In this document: positions 24,665 to 33,120 of the stretch, one piece after another
How the letters are laid out: every line of letters starts with the position of its first letter
Position numbering within the stretch: the first letter of the stretch is position 1
From: an uncultured Collinsella sp.
GTDB lineage: Bacteria; Actinomycetota; Coriobacteriia; Coriobacteriales; Coriobacteriaceae
Direction of reading: 5' to 3'
Assembly: GCA_905209455.1 (NCBI GenBank)
Contig: CAJLTA010000022.1
Coordinates: forward strand, 1-37,216
DNA: 37,216 nt
Position numbers and translations under genes: made by a program
The notes under the pieces: model-generated
Database searches by the model: none
Seen by the model: the letters and a program-made list of their open reading frames with translations, nothing else
What the model was told of the DNA's origin: nothing

Positions 24665-26113
24665 ATGCATATGTCTTTGCTAAACCGCGTACAGCAGCTG
24701 CCGAAGGGCTTTGTTTGGGGCGCCGCAACCGCCGCGTACCAAACGGAAGGTTCCACGAAGGTGGCAGGCAAGGGTAAGACCATGTGGGACGATTACCTTG
24801 TCGCCCAGGGTCGCTTTTTGCCCGACCCGGCCAGTGATTTCTACAACCGCTACGAGGAGGATATCCGCCTTTCTGCCGAGCATGGACTCAACGCCATCCG
24901 TGTGTCCATCGCCTGGACCCGCATCTTCCCCAACGGCGACGATGCCGAGCCCCTCGCCGAGGGCGTTAAGCACTACCACGAGCTGTTCGCCTGCTGCAAA
25001 AAGTATGGCGTCGAGCCCTATGTGTCCCTGCATCACTTTGACTCCCCCGCCGCCCTGTTCAACCAGGGCGACTGGCTCAACCGCAAGACCGTCGACGCCT
25101 ATGTGCGCTATGCCGAGTTCTGCTTCCGCGAGTTCCGCGAGGTCAAGAATTGGTTCACCATCAACGAGCTCATCAGCCTCTCGCACTCCCAATACATCCA
25201 AGGCAACTTCCCGCCCAACCATCACTTTGATGTGACGAGCGGCATCCAGAGCCAGCACAACGAGCTCGTTGCCCACGCCCGCGCCGTCAACCTGTATAAG
25301 GATCTTGACGAGACCGAGCACCTGGGCGGACGCATTGGCATGGTCAACGTCCTGACGCCGGCATATCCTGCCACAGACTCGCCCGCCGACCAGCACGCCG
25401 CCGACCTGTACAACGCCTTCTACACCGACTTCATCATGGACGGCGCCTTCCTGGGTCACTACTCCGCGCGCACCCTCTCACTCATCAACGAGATTCTGCG
25501 TGCCAACAACGCCACGCTTACGGTTGAGGACAGCGACATGGAGGAGCTCGCCAAGGCGGCGCCCCGCAACGATATGTTCGGCCTCAACTACTATCAGTCG
25601 GCGTTTATCGCCGCCTACGATGGCGAGTCCACCAACAGCTTTAACGGCACCGGAGACAAGGGCACCTCGTGCTTTAAGTTTAAGGGCGTCGGGCAGCAGG
25701 TCGATATGCCGGGTATCCCCACCACCGACTGGGATTGGCTCATCTACCCGCAAGGCCTCTACGACACGCTCAAGCACATCAGCGTCACCTATCCCAACCT
25801 CCCCGTCATCTATATCACCGAAAACGGCCTGGGCCACAAGGACCCCGAGCCCGACGCAAACGGCATCGTCGCCGATCCCGAGCGCATCGACTTTGTCGAC
25901 CAGCACATGGAGAAGGTGCTCCGGGCGCGCGCCGAGGGCGTCGACGTCCAGGGCTACTTTATCTGGAGCCTGCAGGACCAGTTCTCGTGGGCCAACGGCT
26001 ATAACAAGCGCTACGGCCTGTTCTACATCGACTTCGACACGCAAAAACGCTACATCAAGCAGTCGGCACTCTGGTACAAGGAGCTCGCCGACACTATGGC
26101 GGACGCGCAGTAG
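24665..26113 (+). CDS. GH1 6-phospho-beta-glycosidase (cassette 2)
   Basis: Predicted 482-residue GH1 enzyme, the most divergent of the three. The acid/base Glu168 is in FTINELI and the nucleophile Glu386 in ITENGLG. The phosphate-binding motif SWANGYNKRYG (441-451) keeps Ser441, Trp442, Lys448 and Tyr450, so 6-phospho substrates and probably galacto-configuration are expected. GAGAGGG precedes two close starts, ATG 24665 and ATG 24671; the second has better spacing. Unlike the other cassettes, the hydrolase gene comes before the EIICB gene. An AspProGluProAsp insertion after the nucleophile loop may alter specificity. Confidence 0.87.
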   Translation: MHMSLLNRVQQLPKGFVWGAATAAYQTEGSTKVAGKGKTMWDDYLVAQGRFLPDPASDFYNRYEEDIRLSAEHGLNAIRVSIAWTRIFPNGDDAEPLAEGVKHYHELFACCKKYGVEPYVSLHHFDSPAALFNQGDWLNRKTVDAYVRYAEFCFREFREVKNWFTINELISLSHSQYIQGNFPPNHHFDVTSGIQSQHNELVAHARAVNLYKDLDETEHLGGRIGMVNVLTPAYPATDSPADQHAADLYNAFYTDFIMDGAFLGHYSARTLSLINEILRANNATLTVEDSDMEELAKAAPRNDMFGLNYYQSAFIAAYDGESTNSFNGTGDKGTSCFKFKGVGQQVDMPGIPTTDWDWLIYPQGLYDTLKHISVTYPNLPVIYITENGLGHKDPEPDANGIVADPERIDFVDQHMEKVLRARAEGVDVQGYFIWSLQDQFSWANGYNKRYGLFYIDFDTQKRYIKQSALWYKELADTMADAQ

Positions 26114-26134
26114 CGCATCGCCTCGCTTTCCCCC

Positions 26135-26181
26135 GAGAGGGGAGCGGCCCTATGCGATACAAACCCAGCCGCTCCCCTCTC
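26135..26181 (+). terminator. Intercistronic hairpin, cassette 2
   Basis: Perfect 14-bp stem, GAGAGGGGAGCGGC (26135-26148) with 26168-26181, around a 19-nt loop. There is no T-tract after it. It stands between the GH1 and EIICB genes (176-bp gap), so it probably protects the upstream message or reduces readthrough. Confidence 0.6.
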
Positions 26182-26289
26182 TCCCCCTGGGACCGACCCC
26201 GCCTGCACCCGGGCTTTTAGCAAGCGGGAGACCATATAGGTTTTCAACGTCCATGCCATTAAGATTTCATGCAAAGAGGAGCGTGAACT

Positions 26290-28050
26290 ATGGAATCGAT
26301 CGTTAAGTTCTTGGAGAAAGGTCAGCCGTACTTCGACAAGGTCTCTAAGAACATCTACCTTCAGGCCATTAAAGACGGCTTTTTGGCAGCAATGCCCATC
26401 ATCCTGTCTTCTTCTGTCTTCCTGCTTATTTCGACCCTGCCGGGCGTTGTCGCCACGGTCGGCGGCTTTACGCTGCCCGACTGGTGGAACGTCGACGTCG
26501 TGAACTTCTGCAACAAGGTTTACAACTTCACGATGGGCGTCGTGGGCATCATGGTCGCCGGCACCACCGCAAGCGCGCTGACCGGCTCCAAGAACCGCCG
26601 CATGCCTGCCGGCAAGGCCATCAACGCCACGAGCACCATGGTCGCCGCCATGTGCGCTATGCTCATCTTGGCCGTTACCCAGACGAGTGCCAAGCTCGAC
26701 GGCGCCGATGTCTCGGTGTTCTTTACCGACAACATGGGCACCAAGGGCCTACTGAGCTCCTTTGTCGCCGCATTTGCCACGGTCAACATCTATGCCTTCT
26801 GCATTAAGCGAGACATCACCATCAAGCTGCCCAAAGAAGTCCCCGGCGCCATCGCCCAGAACTTCCGCGACATCTTCGCCTTCAGCTTCTCCATCCTGTT
26901 TGTCGCCGTCATCGACGTTATCTGCCGCACCTGCTTGGCCGTCCCGTTTGCCAACGTCATCTCCACGCTGGTGAGCCCGCTGTTCGCCGCTGCCGATTCC
27001 TACGCCGGCCTCGCCCTCATCTGGTTCATGATCCCGCTGTTCTGGTTCATGGGCATCCACGGCCCCTCGGTCGTTAAGCCTGCCCTCAACGCCGCGCTGT
27101 TTGGCAACATCACCACCAACCTCGCCACGCTGCAGGCCGGCGGTCACCCCGCCCTCGCCCTGACCGAGAACTTCGGTAACTACATCGGCGAACTCGGCGG
27201 CACCGGCGCCACGTTCATTGTCCCGATCATCTTCCTGCTCTTTATGCGCTCCAAGCAGCTCAAGGCCGTCGGCAAAGCCTCTGTCGTACCCGTGATGTTC
27301 GCCGTCAACGAACCGCTGCTGTTCGCCGCGCCCATCATCCTCAACCCGTACTTCCTGATCCCGTTCCTGTTTGCCCCCGTGGCCAACGTCCTCATTGGTA
27401 AGTTCTTCATCGACTTTTTGGGCATGAACGGCTTTATCTATGCCATGCCGTGGGCACTCCCCGGACCGATCGGCACCTTCATCGACACCAACTTCCAGCC
27501 GATCTCTCTGGTCCTGGCTGTCGTCCTGCTGGTCGTTGACTTCTTAATCTACTACCCGTTCTGCAAGGCCTACGACAACGTCCTGTGCAAGCAGGAGGCC
27601 GAGACCCTGGCCGAAGAAGAGGCCGAGGAGACCAAGGCCGTCAAGACCGCTGCCGCCCCCGCCGTTGAGGCTCCTGTTGTCGAGACCGCTTCTGCCACTG
27701 AGGCCTCCGCAGCTCCGTCCGCCCTTAAGGGCAAGGATCTGAGGGTTCTGGTTCTGTGCGCTGGCGCCGGCACCTCTGCACTGCTCGCCAACGCGCTTAA
27801 GGAAGGCGCCGACGAGCTGGGCATCGACATTACCGCCAACGCCGGTGCCTACGGCAGCCACTACGCCATCATGGACCAGTACAACGTCATCGTCCTGGCT
27901 CCGCAGGTTCGCACCTATTACAACGAGATGAAGGCCGACACCGACCGCCTGGGCATCACGCTGCTGTCGCCCAAGGGCAAACAGTACATCGACCTCACTA
28001 AGGATCCCAAGGGTGCCGTCGCCTGGATCGAGGAAAACCTCGAGGCATAA
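26290..28050 (+). CDS. PTS lactose/cellobiose-type EIICB (cassette 2)
   Basis: Membrane permease-phosphotransferase, 586 residues. EIIC (1-425) carries MPAGKAINATSTMVAA, WFMGIHGPSVVKPALNAA and FAVNEPLLFAAPIILNP. A Glu/Ala/Val-rich linker covers about 430-478. EIIB follows with phospho-Cys490 in LVLCAGAGTSALLANAL and the ending GKQYIDLTKDP. It is closely related to the cassette 3 protein, less so to cassette 1. The strong ribosome-binding site GAGGAG precedes the ATG. It has no EIIA of its own and must borrow one, most simply LacF (17818-18156). Confidence 0.92.
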   Translation: MESIVKFLEKGQPYFDKVSKNIYLQAIKDGFLAAMPIILSSSVFLLISTLPGVVATVGGFTLPDWWNVDVVNFCNKVYNFTMGVVGIMVAGTTASALTGSKNRRMPAGKAINATSTMVAAMCAMLILAVTQTSAKLDGADVSVFFTDNMGTKGLLSSFVAAFATVNIYAFCIKRDITIKLPKEVPGAIAQNFRDIFAFSFSILFVAVIDVICRTCLAVPFANVISTLVSPLFAAADSYAGLALIWFMIPLFWFMGIHGPSVVKPALNAALFGNITTNLATLQAGGHPALALTENFGNYIGELGGTGATFIVPIIFLLFMRSKQLKAVGKASVVPVMFAVNEPLLFAAPIILNPYFLIPFLFAPVANVLIGKFFIDFLGMNGFIYAMPWALPGPIGTFIDTNFQPISLVLAVVLLVVDFLIYYPFCKAYDNVLCKQEAETLAEEEAEETKAVKTAAAPAVEAPVVETASATEASAAPSALKGKDLRVLVLCAGAGTSALLANALKEGADELGIDITANAGAYGSHYAIMDQYNVIVLAPQVRTYYNEMKADTDRLGITLLSPKGKQYIDLTKDPKGAVAWIEENLEA

Positions 28051-28081
28051 AACGCTGACGCCACCTGCCGCTCGCAGAAAA

Positions 28082-28126
28082 AAAATGGCCCGTGCATCGA
28101 TGCGTGATGCGCGGGCCATTTTGTTT
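28082..28126 (+). terminator. Cassette 2 terminator
   Basis: A 16-bp stem, AAAATGGCCCGTGCAT (28082-28097) with 28107-28122, one wobble pair, then GTTT. It lies 31 bp after the EIICB stop. Hairpin array B starts 20 bp later. Confidence 0.88.
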
Positions 28127-28145
28127 AGACCGCACCCGTCCTCCT

Positions 28146-28445
28146 GTTCATCTTAATCTGTAACATCTAGCCGAGTTTTTGGGTCCCAGCTGTTACAGAT
28201 CGAGGTGAACGCACAGGCCAAGCCAAAAATCTCAATCTGTAACATGTAGACCGCTTTTGACCGCTTAGATGTTACAGATCGAGACAAACAGATGGGTCAA
28301 TCCAATCAATCTAGATCTGTAACACCTGGCTGGTCATTTCACTCCTAACTGTTACAGATCGAGACAAAGATGATGGCTGGGTAGACAAAATCTCAATCTA
28401 TAACACCTAGTCGAGTTTTCGGGTCCTAGCTGTTACAGATTGAGA
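28146..28445. repeat. Hairpin array B (4 units)
   Basis: Units: B1 28146-28210 (20-bp arms, type I loop), B2 28230-28284 (type II loop), B3 28310-28364 (a third loop type containing CTGGTCATTTCACTCC), B4 28391-28445 (type I loop). All four have loop regions of exactly 25 nt, and the cores start 79, 80 and 81 bp apart. B1 has TCA...TGA outer pairs where A1 has TTG...CGA, a compensatory change. The array lies between the cassette 2 terminator and the LacI-D stop (28469). All units have the same orientation as in arrays A and C. Confidence 0.92.
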
Positions 28446-28468
28446 CAAACGGAATAGGCCGAGCACGT

Positions 28469-29470
28469 CTACGCCCGCAAGTCCTTTACGCTGGAACGCT
28501 CGACCAGCACACCCGAGACAAGCGTACGGCTTCTGGAGCTCGGGGCTTCCAGACCTGCGACGACCTCGTTAAGCGCACGGACGCCCAGCTCGCGGTGGCG
28601 GAACTTCACCGACGTCAGAATCGAGTTGGGAATCGTCTTGTAGAGCTCATCGTCGAAGCCGATCACGGACACGTCGTCGGGCACACTGTGCCCTTTGTCA
28701 CGTAGAGCCATCATCACGCCGTTTGCCATACAGTCGTTAGCAGCGAGGACCGCCGTGCAATCGGGTTTATCGGCAAGCACAAGGCCCGCGGCATAGCCAC
28801 TATCCGCATTCCAATCGCCTTGCAGAGGCTCGGGCGGCTCAATGCCACGCGCCTCGAGCGCCGCTCGCCAACCTTTCATACGGCACTGGCTCGACAGCGA
28901 CTCTTTCTTACCCGAAACGAAATACACGTTCTTGTGACCATGATCCAAGAAGTACTTGCACGCCATGTGCGCGCCACCCTCTTGGTCGTCACTGACGGTG
29001 GAGCAGGTAGGATGCTCCATCGGCGTAATAATCACCGTCTTGAGGTCTTTCGGCGCCTCAAAGGTATCAAAGTCATCGACCATCTGGCGCAGGTTAAAAA
29101 TCATGCCGTCGACGGGAAGCTGCGACATCCTACGCGCCGCTTCGGCAAGGGTCATCTTCTCCCCCGCGCGCTTCTTAATCATCGTGAGCGCAAAGCCGCG
29201 TTCTTCGGCGGCATCGGCGATACCGTCAATCATGTCCACGGCGCCGCCCGACAAGTGGAACATCACCACGCCGATGCACCCGTAACGACCCAACTTGAGT
29301 GAACGCGCGGCAAAGTTCGCCCGGAACCCGAGCACCTCCATTGCCGAATGAACCTTATCGCGTGTCGACTCTCGCACGCTATCGGGCTCGTTGATCACAC
29401 GCGACACCGTCTTGAGAGAAACGCCCGCGGCAATCGCCACATCGTTCATCGAGACGTTTTTCTTGTCCAT
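28469..29470 (-). CDS. LacI-family repressor of cassette 3 (LacI-D)
   Basis: LacI/GalR-type regulator, 333 residues from ATG 29470. A GTG at 29479 has a better-placed GGAG and may be the true start. The helix-turn-helix is MNDVAIAAGVSLKTVSRVIN, with Leu-Lys before TVSR, the most distinct of the four paralogues. The hinge reads FRANFAARSLKLG, and the effector domain has LPVDGMIFNLRQM and VPDDVSVIGFDDE. It is divergent from the EIICB/GH1 pair at 29755-33031, with a 20-bp perfect palindrome centred on AACGTT between them, the likely operator. Its 3' end is followed at once by hairpin array B. Confidence 0.85.
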   Translation of the reverse strand: MDKKNVSMNDVAIAAGVSLKTVSRVINEPDSVRESTRDKVHSAMEVLGFRANFAARSLKLGRYGCIGVVMFHLSGGAVDMIDGIADAAEERGFALTMIKKRAGEKMTLAEAARRMSQLPVDGMIFNLRQMVDDFDTFEAPKDLKTVIITPMEHPTCSTVSDDQEGGAHMACKYFLDHGHKNVYFVSGKKESLSSQCRMKGWRAALEARGIEPPEPLQGDWNADSGYAAGLVLADKPDCTAVLAANDCMANGVMMALRDKGHSVPDDVSVIGFDDELYKTIPNSILTSVKFRHRELGVRALNEVVAGLEAPSSRSRTLVSGVLVERSSVKDLRA

Positions 29471-29610
29471 CGTTGCCACTGCTTCTCCACTCGGTTCTCT
29501 ATCGCTTGTTTTTTGCGTTCTAGCATACACTACCTGCCTTACTGATAAATCAACCGCTTACCGGACAATATCGACCACTCACCCGTATATCCTTGTTGCT
29601 CTTCCAAAAA

Positions 29611-29651
29611 TGTCTTACGTTGTCATTAACGAAATGACAACGTTGTCATTT
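29611..29651. promoter_or_regulatory. Cassette 3 operators
   Basis: AAATGACAACGTTGTCATTT (29632-29651) is a perfect 20-bp palindrome. It is preceded by TGTCTTACGTTGTCATTA (29611-29628), and the bases between create a further TGTCATT...AATGACA pairing. The half-site is TTGTCA, differing from the other three LacI promoters here. About 100 bp separate it from the EIICB start. Confidence 0.7.
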
Positions 29652-29754
29652 CGCAATGCCTTCCTTAAGCAGGAAGGTTTCCGGGCAGTCCTGACCATCC
29701 ATCGACGACCAGTTCCATCCACATGCATCGCGCATCGAGCAGCAAAGGAGCTCT

Positions 29755-31533
29755 ATGGACGCCATCGTAAAGATGCTCGAGAAGCATCAACCGTTCTTTG
29801 AGAAGATCTCGAGGAACATCTACCTCCAGGCCATTAAGGACGGATTCCTTGGGTGCATGCCCATCGTCCTCACCTCTTCGATCTTCCTGCTGATCGCCAC
29901 CCTTCCCGGCGTAGTTGGCATCACGCTGCCCCAGCCGCTCATCGACTGGTGCAACAAGCTGTACAACTTCACCATGGGCGTCATGGGCATCATGGTTGCT
30001 GGCACCACTGCCAAGATCTTTACGGCTTCCATGAACCGTCGCATGCCCGCCGGCAAGGTGCTCAACGACGGCTCCACCATGGTGGCCGCCCAGTGCAGTA
30101 TGCTTTTGCTCGCCGTTACGCAGTTCACCACCAAGTTCAACGGCTCCGAGCTTTCGGTCTTCGACTGCACCAGCATGGGCACACGCGGTCTGTTCTCGGC
30201 CTATATCGCCGCGTTCATCACCGTGTGGGTCTACAAATTCTGCGTCTCGCGCGATCTGACCATTAAGCTGCCCAAGGAGGTCCCGGGCGCCATCGCTCAG
30301 AACTTCCGCGACATTATCCCCTTTGGCGGCGCCGTCATCATCTGCGGCATCATCGATGTCGTCGTGCGTAACCTCATGGGCGTTCCGTTCTCTGAGCTGC
30401 TTATTAAACTGCTTTCCCCGCTCTTTACCGCTGCAGAAACCTATCCTGGCCTTATCCTTATCCAGGCAGCCACCGCGTTCTTCTGGTTCATCGGCGTCCA
30501 CGGCCCCTCGATCGTCCAGCCGGGCATCGACCCCATCCGTCTTGCCAACCAGGCCGAGAACCTGCAGGTTCTGCTGGCTGGTGGTCACCCCGCCCACTCC
30601 CTCACCTTTAACATGTCGCTCGTGGGTGAGTTCGGCGGCACCGGCGCCACGTTCATCGTGCCGCTTCTGCTGATTCTCTTTATGAAGTCCAAGCAGCTCA
30701 AAGCCGTCGGTAAGGCCTCGATTGTTCCTGTTGCCTTTGCTGTCAACGAGCCGCTGCTCTTTGGCGCGCCGATGATCCTTAACCCCTACATGCTCATCCC
30801 CTTTGTTGCCGCCGGCTGCGTCAACGTGAGTGTTGCCAAGTTCTTTATCGATAACGTGGGCATGAACGGCTTCTCCTTCGTGGTGCCTTGGGCCACCCCT
30901 GCCCCCATCGGCATTTTCATCACCACGAACTTCCAGCTTATCGCCCTGGTATTTGTCGCAATCATCATCTTGCTGGACGCCATCATCTACCTGCCGTTCT
31001 TGAAGGCATACGATAAGCTGCTCTGCGACCAGGAGGCCGAGCGCGCCGCCGAGCTGGGTCTCGAGTCCGATGGTGCTGCCACCATCGCCGCCAGCACCTC
31101 TGCGCCCGCTGTCGAGCAGACCACCGCTTCCGTCGAGCCGACCGCCGCTGCCGCCGACAGCAAGCCTGTCGCCGATCAGCCCGAGCCCGCTGCCGATGCA
31201 TCCGCCAAGAAGGATGTCGATGGCCTGAAGGTCCTCGTCCTGTGCGCCGGCGCCGGCACCTCTGCCATGCTCGCCAACGCCATCAAGGAAGGTGCCGCAC
31301 AGACCGGAGAGAACATCGCTTCCTCCGCAGGCGCCTATGGTCAGCACACTGCCATCATGGATCAGTACGACGTCATCGTGCTCGCCCCGCAGGTTCGTAG
31401 CTACTACAACGACATGAAGGCCGACACCGATCGTCTGGGCATTAAGCTGCTCGCCCCGCGCGGTAAGGAATATATTGACCTTACTCGCGACCCCGCTGGC
31501 GCCATTAAGTGGCTCCGCGAGAACCTCGACTAG
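29755..31533 (+). CDS. lacE: PTS lactose-type EIICB (cassette 3)
   Basis: Membrane permease-phosphotransferase, 592 residues. The EIIC domain (1-425) includes MNRRMPAGKVLNDGSTMVAA, WFIGVHGPSIVQPGIDP and FAVNEPLLFGAPMILNP. Its sequence is the nearest of the three to classical lactose LacE. An Ala/Pro/Glu-rich linker (about 430-485) leads to EIIB with phospho-Cys497 in LVLCAGAGTSAMLANAI. The ribosome-binding site AAAGGAG lies before the ATG. It is co-transcribed with a GH1 enzyme 76 bp downstream, across a short hairpin (31549-31575). Confidence 0.92.
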   Translation: MDAIVKMLEKHQPFFEKISRNIYLQAIKDGFLGCMPIVLTSSIFLLIATLPGVVGITLPQPLIDWCNKLYNFTMGVMGIMVAGTTAKIFTASMNRRMPAGKVLNDGSTMVAAQCSMLLLAVTQFTTKFNGSELSVFDCTSMGTRGLFSAYIAAFITVWVYKFCVSRDLTIKLPKEVPGAIAQNFRDIIPFGGAVIICGIIDVVVRNLMGVPFSELLIKLLSPLFTAAETYPGLILIQAATAFFWFIGVHGPSIVQPGIDPIRLANQAENLQVLLAGGHPAHSLTFNMSLVGEFGGTGATFIVPLLLILFMKSKQLKAVGKASIVPVAFAVNEPLLFGAPMILNPYMLIPFVAAGCVNVSVAKFFIDNVGMNGFSFVVPWATPAPIGIFITTNFQLIALVFVAIIILLDAIIYLPFLKAYDKLLCDQEAERAAELGLESDGAATIAASTSAPAVEQTTASVEPTAAAADSKPVADQPEPAADASAKKDVDGLKVLVLCAGAGTSAMLANAIKEGAAQTGENIASSAGAYGQHTAIMDQYDVIVLAPQVRSYYNDMKADTDRLGIKLLAPRGKEYIDLTRDPAGAIKWLRENLD

Positions 31534-31548
31534 TTTCCTCCCTCTGTT

Positions 31549-31575
31549 GGTGCCCGGATCCCCAGTTCGGACACC
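31549..31575 (+). terminator. Intercistronic hairpin, cassette 3
   Basis: An 8-bp stem, GGTGCCCG (31549-31556) with CGGACACC (31568-31575), with one wobble pair and no T-tract. It lies in the 76-bp gap between EIICB and GH1. It is weaker than its counterparts in the other cassettes. Confidence 0.4.
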
Positions 31576-31609
31576 TCTCCCTATTCGAATCCCACAGAAA
31601 GGATGACTC

Positions 31610-33031
31610 ATGACCAACCCCATGCAGTTCCCCGACGGCTTTGTGTTTGGCGGCGCCACCGCTGCTTACCAGGTTGAGGGCGAGACCCGTACGCACGGCA
31701 AGGGCAAAGTGCCCTGGGACGATTTCCTGGCTGCTCAGGGTCGCTTCTCCCCCGACCCCGCAAGCGATTTCTACAACAAGTACCCGGTCGATATCGACCT
31801 GTGCCAGCGCTTCGGCATCAACGGTATTCGCGTCTCCATCGCTTGGAGCCGTATCTTCCCCAACGGCACTGGCGAGATTAACCCCGAGGGCGTTGCCTTC
31901 TATCACGAGCTCTTTGCTACCTGCAATAAAGCCGGCGTTATCCCCTATGTCACGCTCGATCACTTCGATACGCCCGAGGCCTTTTACCAGAACGGCGGCG
32001 AGGGCTTCCTGACGCGCACGACGATCGACGCCTTTGTCGAGTACGCCAAGTTCTGCTTTGCCGAGTTCACCGAGGTCAAGCACTGGTTCACCTTTAACGA
32101 GATTCCCGCGACCGCCGAGGGCAGCTTTATCGTCGGCAACTGGCCGCACGGCGAGAAGTACCGCCTGGACAAGGCCTTCCAGCTCATGCACAACATGATG
32201 GTGGCCCACGCCAAGGCTGTCGTCGCCTTCCATGAGGGCGGCTTTGAGGGCGAGATCGGCATTGTCCAGAACCTGGAGCCCAAGTATCCCCTCGACCCCA
32301 ACAACGCCGCCGACTGCGAGGCAGCTCGCATGGCCGACGTCATCAACAACCGTTGGGTACTCGACGCCACCTTCCGCGGCCACTATGCAGCCGACACCAT
32401 GGAGGCTGCGAGCAAGCTGGCCCATATCGCCGGCGGCGAGCTCGACGTCCGCGACGAGGACATCGCCGCGCTGACCGCAGCGCTCCCCTACAACGATTGC
32501 CTGGGCGTCAACACCTACAAGTGCCAGTTCCTGCGTGCCGCCGAGGGCGAAAACGACATCAACCACAATGGCACCGGCGACAAGGGCTCCTCGCGCTGGT
32601 TCCTCAAGGGCGTGGGCGAGTCATGCGTGCGCGAAGGCGTTCCCACCACCGATTGGGACTGGATTATCTATCCCGAGGGCCTGTACGATCTGCTGCTCCG
32701 CATTAAGAACGATTACCCCAACTACAAGAAGATCTACATCACCGAGAACGGCATGGGCTATAAGGACGACTTTGAGGACGGCTTTATCGACGACGCCCCT
32801 CGCATCGACTATATGCGTCAGCATCTCGCATGGATCCTCAAGGCAATCGACGGCGGCGTAAACATCGACGGTTACTTTGTGTGGTCGCTGCAGGACCAGT
32901 TCTCCTGGACCAACGGCTACAACAAGCGCTACGGCCTGTTCTACATCGACTTTGAGACCCAAAAGCGCTATCCCAAGGCAAGCGCGTACTGGTACAAGAA
33001 CGTCGCGGAGACCGGCCTGCTCATGGCTTAA
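31610..33031 (+). CDS. lacG: GH1 6-phospho-beta-galactosidase (cassette 3)
   Basis: Predicted 473-residue cytoplasmic glycosidase, closely similar to the cassette 1 enzyme (both have AAYQVEGETRTHGKGKV and DFETQKR). The acid/base Glu164 is in TFNEI and the nucleophile Glu379 in ITENGMG. The phosphate site SWTNGYNKRYG (432-442) keeps Ser432, Trp433, Lys439 and Tyr441. It releases galactose-6-P for LacAB when acting on lactose-6-P. The ATG at 31610 has AAAGGAT upstream. With the LacE-like EIICB before it, this is the best candidate for the true lactose system. Confidence 0.9.
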   Translation: MTNPMQFPDGFVFGGATAAYQVEGETRTHGKGKVPWDDFLAAQGRFSPDPASDFYNKYPVDIDLCQRFGINGIRVSIAWSRIFPNGTGEINPEGVAFYHELFATCNKAGVIPYVTLDHFDTPEAFYQNGGEGFLTRTTIDAFVEYAKFCFAEFTEVKHWFTFNEIPATAEGSFIVGNWPHGEKYRLDKAFQLMHNMMVAHAKAVVAFHEGGFEGEIGIVQNLEPKYPLDPNNAADCEAARMADVINNRWVLDATFRGHYAADTMEAASKLAHIAGGELDVRDEDIAALTAALPYNDCLGVNTYKCQFLRAAEGENDINHNGTGDKGSSRWFLKGVGESCVREGVPTTDWDWIIYPEGLYDLLLRIKNDYPNYKKIYITENGMGYKDDFEDGFIDDAPRIDYMRQHLAWILKAIDGGVNIDGYFVWSLQDQFSWTNGYNKRYGLFYIDFETQKRYPKASAYWYKNVAETGLLMA

Positions 33032-33053
33032 CTTCTGCCACATACCCCCTGTC

Positions 33054-33096
33054 GGCCGCATGCGAATCCCTCCACGGGTTCGCATGCGGCCTTTTT
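33054..33096 (+). terminator. Cassette 3 terminator
   Basis: Perfect 13-bp stem, GGCCGCATGCGAA (33054-33066) with 33079-33091, followed by TTTTTG and a second T-run. It lies 22 bp after the GH1 stop. Hairpin array C begins 24 bp later. Confidence 0.92.
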
Positions 33097-33120
33097 GTTT
33101 TTGGTGGGCCCGAGCGGATC

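Noticed and set aside
29665..31659. 664-codon frame opposite the cassette 3 EIICB gene
   Set aside because: Low-complexity Gly/Asp/Val antisense translation. The plus-strand EIICB has all expected domains.
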